NCBI GenBank assembly: GCA_964634605.1
Contig: CAZWLJ010000048.1
Location: 1-21,233, forward strand
DNA: 21,233 nt
Reading direction: 5' to 3'
Source of the DNA: UPXZ01 sp964634605
Lineage (GTDB): Bacteria; Bacteroidota; Bacteroidia; Bacteroidales; Paludibacteraceae
Of the stretch, positions 1 through 6,662 are shown one piece after another. A model generated the notes under the pieces. It ran no database searches, was not told the origin of the DNA, and saw only the letters and a list, made by a program, of their open reading frames with translations. The stretch's first letter is position 1; each line of letters begins with the position of its first letter. A program made the translations under genes and the position numbers.

Positions 1-54
1 TTTACGGAATAACTCTTTGGAGTTAACCAGGCCTAATTCTTTGTAACTTACCAT
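1..54 (-). CDS. Probable class II fructose-bisphosphate aldolase, N-terminal 18 codons only
   Basis: Reading leftwards from an ATG at 54, the 18 visible codons give MVSYKELGLVNSKELFRK, and the frame is open to the window edge. This opening closely resembles the start of Bacteroidales class II (zinc) fructose-1,6-bisphosphate aldolases, which begin with M-V-x-Y-K-x-L-G-L-V-N and continue into the N-terminal helix of the barrel. If correct, the enzyme splits fructose-1,6-bisphosphate into DHAP and glyceraldehyde-3-phosphate in cytoplasmic glycolysis. A good Bacteroidota-type promoter lies about 45 nt upstream. No catalytic residue is inside the window, so the call rests on N-terminal similarity recalled from the family plus the credible promoter and start; it could be another protein with a similar beginning. 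Confidence 0.55.
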   Translation of the reverse strand, partial: MVSYKELGLVNSKELFRK

Positions 55-102
55 AATAATATTTATTTAAAATGTTGTTTTTTAACTTTTTCTAAAACGG
101 TG

Positions 103-133
103 CAAAAATACTATTTTTTTGCCACGTGAACAA
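103..133 (-). promoter_or_regulatory. Bacteroidota-type promoter for the aldolase-like gene
   Basis: On the minus strand TATTTTTG (103-110) matches the -7 consensus TAnnTTTG, and TTG (complement of CAA at 131-133) lies 20 nt upstream as the -33 element. The start codon is at 54, giving a leader of roughly 45 nt, the same geometry as the acpP and LamG-gene promoters in this window. Confidence 0.55.
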
Positions 134-155
134 GGATTTTGATGATTGATTGCAA

Positions 156-207
156 ACTGTCAGGCTGCTTTTGTTACCTTTTTTTTTGGTGAACCACTCC
201 TGACAGT
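156..207 (-). terminator. Nested hairpin just after the acyl-CoA ligase stop codon
   Basis: A perfect 9-bp inverted repeat, ACTGTCAGG (156-164) and CCTGACAGT (199-207), encloses a second stem, GTTACC (173-178) with GGT-G-AAC (188-194, one bulged G) around a run of nine T/A bases. The outer stem begins one base past the ligase stop codon (209-211), where a 3' end structure is expected. The distal side lacks a proper U-tract on the minus strand, so it may be a Rho-independent terminator of unusual form or a 3' stabilising hairpin. Confidence 0.4.
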
Positions 208-208
208 A

Positions 209-2011
209 TTAACCGTTATACATGGCATCGATTTCCTTTTTATATTTTTGAGTGATGACAGAACGTCTGATTTTCAGCGTGTTGGTGAGCTCGCCAGCTT
301 CAATGGTGAATGGTATTTTGATCAATGTGATTTTCTTCACCATTTCGTAGCTTGCCATACCATGCTGATGTTCGGCTATTCTGGTCTCTATCAGTTTTAT
401 TATTTCGGGTAGCTGTAGCAATTCGTCCACATCTTTGTAATCAATTTTATGATTTTTGGCATACGTTTCGAGTGCCGGTATGGATGGTGCGATGATGGCA
501 GTTACGTAATTTCTTTCGTCGCCAATGACAGCCACCTGCTCAATAAACTTGTCGTTACTGATGCGTGTTTCTATTTCCTGCGGGGCAATGTATTTTCCGT
601 TGGATGTCTTGAATAGGTCTTTCAGACGATCGGTGAGGATGATTTTGTTGTCTCTGATTTCACCGGCATCGCCTGTTCGGAACCAGCCGTCTTCGGTAAA
701 TGCATTTTTGTTGGCTTCATCATTTTTGTAATAGCCCGGAGTAATAGTCTTTCCTTTCAACAGAATTTCATTTTCCTTACCGGTTTTAACCTGAACATCA
801 GGCATGATGGAGCCTACGGTTCCGATTTCATACTCATCCTCGAAGCAGCTGACCGTTGCCATTGATTCTGTCAAACCATATCCGTAAACAATCGGCACAC
901 CGATGCTGCGGAAAAACAGCGTGATTTCGTCGGATAATTTGGCGCCTGCAACGGGAAGTGTTTCGGCATTTTCGAGTCCCAGGGTAGTTTTAAGTTTCGA
1001 GAATACCATTTTTTCGGCCAGTTTGTAGTTGAATTTGAGTATAAAATCCGGTTTTTTCCCTTTTCTGAGATAGTCGATGTTGTGCTTTTTCCCTACGGCA
1101 ATAGCCCAGGTTACAATAGCGAGTTTGAGAGGAGAGTATCCACCCAGAACTTCCTTTACCCCGATGTAAACTTTCTCCCAGAATCGCGGAACGGCACACA
1201 TGAGCGAAGGGCGAACATCTTTGAGTGTGGTCTGGATGTCGGTCGGTAGGTAGTTGATGTAAATGACAGATCCTACCTGAAGGAGGAAATAGCACCACAT
1301 ACGTTCGAAAACGTGAGTGAGTGGAAGAAATGCAAGTGAAATATCGTTATCGTCGACCTTTGCCAGTCTTATCAGGTGTATGCGAACAGCTTCGTTGAGC
1401 ATGATGTGATTCAGGATTACTCCCTTCGGATTGCCGGTTGTACCCGATGTGTAGAGCAGGCAGGCCATGTCATCTTCTTTGCTTTCGGCTCTTCTTCTTT
1501 CTGTTTCCTCATCTCTGACCGATTTCATCCCGATTTCCATCAATTCGTCGAAATACATGCTGTGAACTGTATCGGCTAATTTCACCTCTTTCTCGAGCAC
1601 GATGATTTTTTTCAGATGGGCTGACTCTCTCAGTACCTCAAAAGCTACATCGTATTGTTTCTGTCCATCGACAAATAGAATTTCGATTGCAGCATCTTTT
1701 GTGATGAAGTCCAACTGTACTTGTGTTGAAGTAGGATAAACCGGAACCACAATCCCCCGGATACTGAAAGCAGCAAAGTCAATAATCAGATTTTCAGCTT
1801 TGTTTTGCGAGAACTGCCCGATCCGGTCCTGTGGTTTTACACCCAGCTCCAGCAACGCTTTGGCAAGCTGGTTTACCATAATGTTCATCCTGTTCCAGCT
1901 GATGGCAGTCCAGGAATCGGACACACTCCTGCGATCATAAAAAACTGTTTTTTCTCCGTATTTCTCAGCCTGTATTTGAATTAGTCTCTGAAAGGGTTTT
2001 GAAGTTTCCAT
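209..2011 (-). CDS. Long-chain fatty acid-CoA ligase (AMP-forming), FadD/FAA type
   Basis: A 600-residue adenylate-forming enzyme that activates long-chain fatty acids to acyl-CoA through an acyl-AMP intermediate, at the inner face of the membrane. Visible motifs in order are the ATP P-loop YTSGTTGNPKG (187-197), GYGLTES (377-383), FRTGD (444-448), the hinge region DRLKDLFKTSNGKYIAP (461-477), and the C-terminal catalytic lysine K580 in LTNTLKIRR. Length is normal for Bacteroidota FAA-type ligases. The ATG at 2011 is preceded by an A/T-rich stretch and gives a full N-terminus. It is on the same strand as rnc but 169 nt away, with its own palindromic site (2035-2062), so it is probably a separately controlled unit. 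Substrate chain length cannot be read from sequence. A second ligase of this class lies at 16785-18698, with different local sequence, so they are not recent duplicates. Confidence 0.93.
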   Translation of the reverse strand: METSKPFQRLIQIQAEKYGEKTVFYDRRSVSDSWTAISWNRMNIMVNQLAKALLELGVKPQDRIGQFSQNKAENLIIDFAAFSIRGIVVPVYPTSTQVQLDFITKDAAIEILFVDGQKQYDVAFEVLRESAHLKKIIVLEKEVKLADTVHSMYFDELMEIGMKSVRDEETERRRAESKEDDMACLLYTSGTTGNPKGVILNHIMLNEAVRIHLIRLAKVDDNDISLAFLPLTHVFERMWCYFLLQVGSVIYINYLPTDIQTTLKDVRPSLMCAVPRFWEKVYIGVKEVLGGYSPLKLAIVTWAIAVGKKHNIDYLRKGKKPDFILKFNYKLAEKMVFSKLKTTLGLENAETLPVAGAKLSDEITLFFRSIGVPIVYGYGLTESMATVSCFEDEYEIGTVGSIMPDVQVKTGKENEILLKGKTITPGYYKNDEANKNAFTEDGWFRTGDAGEIRDNKIILTDRLKDLFKTSNGKYIAPQEIETRISNDKFIEQVAVIGDERNYVTAIIAPSIPALETYAKNHKIDYKDVDELLQLPEIIKLIETRIAEHQHGMASYEMVKKITLIKIPFTIEAGELTNTLKIRRSVITQKYKKEIDAMYNG

Positions 2012-2034
2012 TTTTTTAATAATTAGTTATTATG

Positions 2035-2062
2035 TTTATGAAACAGATAATAGTTTCATAAA
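2035..2062. promoter_or_regulatory. 10-bp perfect inverted repeat upstream of acyl-CoA ligase, candidate operator
   Basis: TTTATGAAAC (2035-2044) and GTTTCATAAA (2053-2062) are exact reverse complements separated by 8 nt. The site ends 23 bp before the ligase start codon, a position suited to repression by a dimeric regulator such as a TetR/FadR-type acyl-CoA sensor. There is no T-run after it, which argues against a terminator. The regulator is not in this window. Confidence 0.45.
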
Positions 2063-2180
2063 GTTTAAAAAATCAGGATTTGAACGGGTATTAAATCTGT
2101 TGATTGAGCCAGTTTTGGTCATGAATAGCTGCCAAAGGGCAAATATTCGTATTGACCGGAATTTCCCTCAGGCAGATAAT

Positions 2181-2951
2181 TCAATCAGCTGTGATTAAAG
2201 AACGGATGAGCCGGTCGTCTTTCCGGATCATTTCCAGCGCCCTGAATGATGCCTGCTGATGCGAATCCTTTTTGCTTGATCCGCTCCCGGTGCAGATGGA
2301 TTGACCGCTGATAAGTACCTGCGAAATAAATGTGTGCTGGTTATTTTTTTTGTCCACGGTTTCTTCCACGAGCCGGAAATCAAGAGTCAGATAGCGTTGC
2401 TGACACCATTCGAGCAGTTCCGATTTGTAGTTCCTGTTATCTTCAGCTATTGACTGTAGTATTTCGGGCGAAACGAGCAGACGTTTCCTTACAAACTGAG
2501 CACATTTTTCATATCCTTTATCCAGATATACTGCACCGATAAATGCTTCAAGGGCGTTTCCGTAAATATTGGTTTTATCCTTCCTGTTCAGATTTTTGTC
2601 AGCAATCACTAATTTGTCTAATCCAATCTGCAGGCACATTTTATTCAGCGATTCCCTTTTGACGATATTGGACCGGGCATTGGTCAGAAATCCTTCCTGC
2701 TCATTCCGGTAGCGTTGATACAGAATGTCCGAAACAATGGAGTTCAGCACTGCATCGCCCAGAAACTCAAGCCGTTCGTTGTTTACCGGTTCACCCTCCG
2801 CATTTATAGAGGCAGCCGAACTATGCCTGAGCGCCATCTCGTAGAGTTCGATATTGTGAGGATTGAATCCGATTATATTTTTTAACGACAAAAAAGGCTC
2901 CTGCCGTTTTTTCTGCAAGAGCCTTTTTATATGTAGAATGTTGATTTTCAA
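2181..2951 (-). CDS. rnc: Ribonuclease III
   Basis: Double-stranded-RNA endonuclease for rRNA processing and mRNA turnover, 256 residues. The signature motif NERLEFLGDAVL occupies residues 58-69 (catalytic E62 and D66 by alignment to the family), and the second metal-site motif is GNALEAFIGAVYLD (131-144) with E135. The position equivalent to E. coli D114 is N132. A C-terminal dsRNA-binding domain follows, from about residue 172, ending in the KKDSHQQASFRALE helix (227-240). The Bacteroidales-type N-terminal extension before IIGF is present, supporting the ATG at 2951; the next Met (39) would cut into the nuclease domain. It lies 45 bp after fabF in the widespread acpP-fabF-rnc arrangement. 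A terminator-like hairpin lies within codons 8-21. Confidence 0.95.
   Translation of the reverse strand: MKINILHIKRLLQKKRQEPFLSLKNIIGFNPHNIELYEMALRHSSAASINAEGEPVNNERLEFLGDAVLNSIVSDILYQRYRNEQEGFLTNARSNIVKRESLNKMCLQIGLDKLVIADKNLNRKDKTNIYGNALEAFIGAVYLDKGYEKCAQFVRKRLLVSPEILQSIAEDNRNYKSELLEWCQQRYLTLDFRLVEETVDKKNNQHTFISQVLISGQSICTGSGSSKKDSHQQASFRALEMIRKDDRLIRSLITAD
2890..2928 (-). promoter_or_regulatory. Terminator-like hairpin inside the 5' end of the rnc coding region
   Basis: AAAAAGGCTC (2891-2900) pairs perfectly with GAGCCTTTTT (2919-2928); after a single C-A mismatch the stem continues with TGC/GCA (2902-2904 with 2915-2917), leaving a 10-nt loop. On the minus strand the stem is followed by six T residues, and on the plus strand by five, so it looks like a bidirectional intrinsic terminator. 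It covers codons 8-21 of rnc. It could terminate acpP-fabF transcripts partially, act as an attenuator, or serve as an RNase III target for autoregulation. Confidence 0.55.
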
Positions 2952-2996
2952 GAAATATAATCTGAATTTTGATTAAAAATCTTCAAATAAGTTTCT

Positions 2997-4271
2997 TTAT
3001 TTCCCGGCGGGATGGTCAGTTTTTTTGAATACCACGCAAGCATTGTGACCTCCGAATCCGAATGTATTTGAAAGCACTACATCTACTTTGCGTTCCTGCG
3101 CCTGGTTGAATGTAAAATTCAGGTTGTAATCAATTTCAGGATCCTCATCGTCTTCGTGGAAGTTGATGGTAGGAGGCACTACGTTGTTTACAATCGAATT
3201 GATAGCAATAATGCCTTCTACAGCCCCGGCAGCGCCCAGCAGGTGTCCGGTCATGGACTTGGTGGCGCTGATATTCAGCTTGTAAGCATGTTCACCAAAT
3301 ACCTGAACGATGGCTTTCGCTTCGCCGATATCTCCTACGGGTGTGGAGGTTCCGTGTACGTTGATGTAGTCCACGTCTTCCGGATTGAGTCCGGCATCAA
3401 GCAGCGCCCGTTTCATCACCAGTACGGCACCGAGTCCTTCGGGATGAGTGGCTGTAAGGTGATACGCATCGGCCGACATGCCTCCTCCGGCTATTTCACA
3501 AAGGATGTTGGCGCCCCGTGCCACGGCATGTTCGTATTCTTCCAGAATGATGCATCCGGCACCTTCGCCCATCACGAAACCATCGCGGCTTTTGCTGAAG
3601 GGGCGTGAAGCTCCTGCAGCGTCATCGTTGCGGGTCGAAAGGGCTGTAAGGGCATTGAATCCCCCCAGTCCGGCAGGAGTAATGGCAGCTTCGGCGCCTC
3701 CGGTAAACATCACTTTAGCCTGGCCAAGACGAATATGGTTGAAAGCACTTATAAGCGCGTGATTGGACGATGCACAGGCAGAAGTAGTGGAGTAATTGGG
3801 TCCGTGTAATCCGTACTGGATGGAAATCTGTCCGGTAGCAATGTCCGAAATCATTTTAGGGATAAAAAACGGGTTGAACCGCGGTCCCTGTTCCTGATTC
3901 AGATAATAGTTGGACACTTCCTGTTCGAAAGTGGTTATTCCACCAATACCCGATGCAAAAATAACTCCCACTTCGTCTTTATCCGTTTTCTCCAGATCCA
4001 GACCACTGTGTTCAAGTGCTTCTTTGGCTGCAACAAGTGCATACTGAGCGTAAAGATCCATTTTACGGGCCTCTTTACGGTCGAAATATTGTAAGGGATC
4101 AAAACCTTTCACCTCGCAGGCAAATTTGGTTTTGAATAAAGATGTGTCGAAATAAGATATAGGCGCAGCACCGCTAACTCCTTTTAGAACGTTCTGCCAC
4201 GTTTCCGTGGCAGTAAGTCCTAAAGGAGTAACAGCACCATAGCCGGTTACCACTACTCTTTTTAATTCCAT
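2997..4271 (-). CDS. fabF: 3-oxoacyl-[acyl-carrier-protein] synthase II (KAS II)
   Basis: Condenses malonyl-ACP with acyl-ACP in the elongation cycle of type II fatty acid synthesis. It is a 424-residue thiolase-fold enzyme with the full Cys-His-His triad: C166 in TTSACASS, H306 in NVHGTSTPVGD, and H343 in KSMTGHLLGAAGA, with the conserved K338 in the same motif. The glycine-rich gate GFGGHN (405-410) near the C-terminus is intact. Length fits FabF (about 410-425). The start at 4271 gives the canonical ...RVVVTGYGAVTPLG opening. It follows acpP by 16 bp, so the two are almost certainly co-transcribed; ACP is its substrate carrier. rnc follows 45 bp downstream. Confidence 0.97.
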   Translation of the reverse strand: MELKRVVVTGYGAVTPLGLTATETWQNVLKGVSGAAPISYFDTSLFKTKFACEVKGFDPLQYFDRKEARKMDLYAQYALVAAKEALEHSGLDLEKTDKDEVGVIFASGIGGITTFEQEVSNYYLNQEQGPRFNPFFIPKMISDIATGQISIQYGLHGPNYSTTSACASSNHALISAFNHIRLGQAKVMFTGGAEAAITPAGLGGFNALTALSTRNDDAAGASRPFSKSRDGFVMGEGAGCIILEEYEHAVARGANILCEIAGGGMSADAYHLTATHPEGLGAVLVMKRALLDAGLNPEDVDYINVHGTSTPVGDIGEAKAIVQVFGEHAYKLNISATKSMTGHLLGAAGAVEGIIAINSIVNNVVPPTINFHEDDEDPEIDYNLNFTFNQAQERKVDVVLSNTFGFGGHNACVVFKKTDHPAGK

Positions 4272-4287
4272 AAAAAATTAGGGAAAT

Positions 4288-4524
4288 TTATTTTTTCAAA
4301 GCTTCAACGTGAGCAATAGCGTCACCTACAGTTGAGATTTTTTGTGCTTCTTCATCAGGAATCGATACACCGAATTCTTTTTCAAATTCCATGATCAGTT
4401 CTACTGTATCCAAAGAGTCTGCACCAAGATCGTTAGTGAAACTGGCAGTTTCTACTACATCTGCTTCGTCAACGCCTAATTTATCTACGATAATAGCTTT
4501 TACTTTTTCTGCAACTTCTGACAT
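4288..4524 (-). CDS. acpP: Acyl carrier protein
   Basis: A 78-residue acidic four-helix protein that carries growing acyl chains on a 4'-phosphopantetheine arm. The attachment serine is S37 in the invariant LGADSLDTVELIMEFE context. The frame is open further upstream, to an ATG at 4578, but that extension is basic and phenylalanine-rich and overlaps the -7 promoter box. The ATG at 4524, giving MSEVAEKV, fits the family length and is preceded by an A-rich Bacteroidota-type ribosome entry stretch. It is the first gene of the acpP-fabF-(rnc) unit and is divergent from purN. Confidence 0.96.
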   Translation of the reverse strand: MSEVAEKVKAIIVDKLGVDEADVVETASFTNDLGADSLDTVELIMEFEKEFGVSIPDEEAQKISTVGDAIAHVEALKK

Positions 4525-4575
4525 AATTTTTCTTTTTAAGTGAGTAAATAAAAATTGTTTTATAAATTTGCGCTG

Positions 4576-4604
4576 CAAAGGTAATTAATTTTTCAGGAAA
4601 TCAA
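4576..4604 (-). promoter_or_regulatory. Bacteroidota-type promoter of acpP
   Basis: On the minus strand TACCTTTG (4576-4583) matches TAnnTTTG exactly, with TTG (complement of 4602-4604) 18 nt upstream. The predicted transcript start lies near 4570, leaving a leader of about 45 nt to the acpP ATG at 4524. This also supports the shorter acpP start, because the longer frame would begin at the -7 box. Confidence 0.65.
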
Positions 4605-4676
4605 ATCACATCTGTACTAAAAATGTGTAAAAATGTGCACAATTATACCGGATTTGAGCAATAAATAAGTCAGAAT

Positions 4677-5243
4677 ATGTATAAGAATATAGCCATTTTT
4701 GCGTCGGGATCGGGCAGCAATGCCGAGAATATCATCCGATATTTCATTAATTCACAGTTATTTAAGTTCCCGCTCATCATTTCGAACCGTGCCGATGCCT
4801 ATGTTCACCGCCGGGCAGAAAATTTAAATGTCAGGTCTGTCACATTTACCCGAAAAGATTTCGAAACCGGCGAGTCTGTACTGCATTTACTCCGCCAGTA
4901 TCAGATTGATGCCATCGTGCTGGCAGGTTTTCTGCTCAAAATCCCCGGGCTTATTATCGATGCTTTTCCGGACAAAATGATCAACATACATCCGGCACTA
5001 CTGCCCAGGCATGGCGGAAAAGGCATGTACGGCGACCATGTGCATCAGGCTGTACGTGCTTCGGGTGATAAAGAAACCGGTATAACCATTCATTTTGTGA
5101 ATAAACATTACGACGATGGGGCAATCATCTTTCAGGCAGCATGTGCTGTGGAACCTTCCGACAGTTACCAGGATATTGCCCGTAAAGTACACGAACTGGA
5201 ATACCTGCATTTTCCCAGAGTGATAGAAATGGTATTCGGTTAA
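4677..5243 (+). CDS. purN: Phosphoribosylglycinamide formyltransferase
   Basis: Transfers a formyl group from 10-formyl-tetrahydrofolate to GAR in step three of purine synthesis. It is 188 residues, typical for PurN. The phosphate-binding loop FASGSGSNAENI (8-19) opens the protein. The catalytic set is visible: N103 and H105 in INIHPALLP, followed by the folate loop RHGGKGMYG (111-119), and D147 in HYDDGAIIF. The ATG at 4677 places the GSGSN loop at the usual distance from the N-terminus. It is divergent from acpP across a 152-bp region. No clear consensus promoter is seen on this strand; GGATTTGAG near 4650 is only a partial match. No hairpin terminator is obvious downstream. Confidence 0.95.
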   Translation: MYKNIAIFASGSGSNAENIIRYFINSQLFKFPLIISNRADAYVHRRAENLNVRSVTFTRKDFETGESVLHLLRQYQIDAIVLAGFLLKIPGLIIDAFPDKMINIHPALLPRHGGKGMYGDHVHQAVRASGDKETGITIHFVNKHYDDGAIIFQAACAVEPSDSYQDIARKVHELEYLHFPRVIEMVFG

Positions 5244-5325
5244 ATATCGGATACGCGGTTTTTTAGTGAATTATACGAATAAACCTGAGTGAAGGTTAGC
5301 CGATTTCTGCTACGAGTTTTTTTCG

Positions 5326-5333
5326 TACCTTTG
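5326..5333 (+). promoter_or_regulatory. -7 element of probable ychF promoter
   Basis: TACCTTTG matches TAnnTTTG and is followed by GCAGCAAT, as at the acpP promoter. The -33 region has only TTTC (5304-5307) at suitable spacing. The implied leader of about 95 nt is longer than at the other promoters here and contains a heptamer repeat. Confidence 0.45.
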
Positions 5334-5366
5334 CAGCAATAAAATAATTTGCATTCAGGTATAAGT

Positions 5367-5394
5367 TATCAGATATCAGCTCTCAGCTGTCAGT
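5367..5394 (+). repeat. Four tandem heptamers in the ychF leader
   Basis: Four consecutive seven-base units, TATCAGA, TATCAGC, TCTCAGC and TGTCAGT, share the core TNTCAGN. They lie between the promoter and the ychF start (5437), so they should be transcribed. The repeat ends with a GTTAAC palindrome. No function is evident. Confidence 0.6.
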
Positions 5395-5436
5395 TAACTT
5401 TTATCTGAAAGCAAACCATCTAAAAAAGTTAAAACA

Positions 5437-6540
5437 ATGTCATTACAATGCGGTATAGTGGGTCTTCCCAACGTGGGTAAATCCACACTTTTCAATTGTC
5501 TTTCGAACGCCAAAGCCCAGGCAGCCAATTTTCCATTCTGCACCATCGAACCCAATGTGGGAGTCATCACCGTACCCGACGAACGGCTGAACAAACTCGC
5601 CGAACTGGTACATCCTCAAAAAATAGTACCTACCACGGTAGAGATTGTGGATATTGCAGGTCTGGTTAAGGGAGCGAGCAAAGGCGAAGGTCTTGGAAAC
5701 AAATTCCTGGCCAACATCCGTGAAACAGATGCCATCCTGCACGTGCTGCGCTGCTTCGACGACGAAAACGTGACCCACGTGGACGGCTCGGTGAATCCCG
5801 TTCGCGACAAGGAAATCATTGATGCCGAACTCCAGATTAAGGACCTCGAAACCATAGAAGCACGCATCAGCAAAGTGGAAAAGCAGGCTAAAACCGGAGG
5901 TGACAAAGAGGCTCTGAGGGCATTTCATATCTTTTCACGAATTCGGGAAGCCCTGCAGCAGGGACTTTCGGCACGAACGGTAACATTCGACAATAAGGAC
6001 GACGAAAAAATAGCCCGCGAACTTTATTTGCTTACATACAAACCTGTGATGTATGTATGTAATGTAGATGAAGCAAGTGCTGTGAGCGGGAACAGCTACG
6101 TGGATGCTTTGCGCGAGGCAGTGAAAGCCGAGAATGCCGAAATTCTCATAGTGGCTGCTAAAATCGAATCGGAAATTGCCGAGTTTGACACCTACGAGGA
6201 GCGTCAGATGTTTCTCGAAGAAATAGGACTGAAGGAGTCCGGAGTGGCACGCCTTATCAAGGCTGCCTATCACCTGCTCGATTTGCAGACATTTCTCACC
6301 GCCGGTCCGCAGGAAGTACGCGCCTGGACATTCCACCGCGGATGGAAAGCCCCGCAGTGTGCCGGTGTGATTCATACCGATTTCGAAAAAGGATTTATAC
6401 GTGCCGAAGTGATAAAATATGCCGATTATGTAGCCCTGAAGTCGGAAGCAGCCTGCAAGGAAGCCGGAAAAATGAATGTGGAAGGAAAAGAATATGTGGT
6501 ACAGGATGGCGATATCATGCATTTCAGATTTAATGTGTAG
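5437..6540 (+). CDS. ychF: Ribosome-binding P-loop ATPase/GTPase YchF (OLA1 family)
   Basis: Obg-related TRAFAC NTPase of 367 residues that binds ribosomes and is linked to stress and redox responses. Motifs: G1 GLPNVGKST (9-17), G3 DIAG (72-75) followed by the glycine-rich GASKGEGLGNKFL stretch (79-91), and a G4 of NVDE (209-212) instead of NKxD, the substitution that gives YchF its preference for ATP. C35 aligns with the redox-reactive cysteine of the E. coli protein. A helical insertion (about 125-180) and a C-terminal TGS domain (about 282-366, ending VVQDGDIMHFRFNV) complete the usual layout. A Rho-independent terminator follows at 6614-6640. Confidence 0.96.
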   Translation: MSLQCGIVGLPNVGKSTLFNCLSNAKAQAANFPFCTIEPNVGVITVPDERLNKLAELVHPQKIVPTTVEIVDIAGLVKGASKGEGLGNKFLANIRETDAILHVLRCFDDENVTHVDGSVNPVRDKEIIDAELQIKDLETIEARISKVEKQAKTGGDKEALRAFHIFSRIREALQQGLSARTVTFDNKDDEKIARELYLLTYKPVMYVCNVDEASAVSGNSYVDALREAVKAENAEILIVAAKIESEIAEFDTYEERQMFLEEIGLKESGVARLIKAAYHLLDLQTFLTAGPQEVRAWTFHRGWKAPQCAGVIHTDFEKGFIRAEVIKYADYVALKSEAACKEAGKMNVEGKEYVVQDGDIMHFRFNV

Positions 6541-6545
6541 AAGTT

Positions 6546-6580
6546 CGAATTACGCGAATTAAAACGAATTACGCGAATTA
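6546..6580 (+). repeat. 16-bp direct repeat, two copies in 19-bp register
   Basis: CGAATTACGCGAATTA occurs at 6546-6561 and again, identical, at 6565-6580, separated by three bases. Each unit contains GAATTA twice. It lies between the ychF stop codon and its terminator, so it is probably in the 3' untranslated region. Similar AATTACGCGAATTA-type strings occur in intergenic DNA of other Bacteroidota, as far as I recall. Confidence 0.65.
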
Positions 6581-6613
6581 TTATAATGCGGAGTGATTTA
6601 ATTATAAGGAAAG

Positions 6614-6640
6614 GTTGCCTGAGTTTCGGCAACTTTTTTT
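6614..6640 (+). terminator. Rho-independent terminator after ychF
   Basis: GTTGCC (6614-6619) pairs with GGCAAC (6628-6633) around an 8-nt loop and is followed by seven T residues. Confidence 0.75.
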
Positions 6641-6647
6641 ATTTTTG
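6640..6647 (+). promoter_or_regulatory. Possible -7 element for the GNAT gene
   Basis: TATTTTTG fits TAnnTTTG, but the TTG at 6615-6617 is 22 nt away and lies in the terminator stem, and the implied leader is only about 10 nt. It is reported as a weak candidate overlapping the ychF terminator. Confidence 0.25.
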
Positions 6648-6662
6648 AAAAAAAATAGTACC

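Noticed and set aside
4525..4578. N-terminal extension of acpP to an upstream ATG (18 extra residues).
   Set aside because: The extension is unlike any acyl carrier protein and overlaps the consensus -7 promoter box.
4610..4640. Short direct repeat AAAAATGTG in the purN-acpP gap.
   Set aside because: Two A/T-rich 9-mers so close are plausible by chance, with no promoter or operator geometry.
5443..6522. Long open frames on the minus strand opposite ychF (195 and 161 codons).
   Set aside because: They are antisense shadows of a well conserved gene, with no family features and no promoter.
6615..6662. Longer GNAT protein starting at a TTG codon.
   Set aside because: The codon lies inside the ychF terminator hairpin, and the ATG at 6663 gives the normal family N-terminus.
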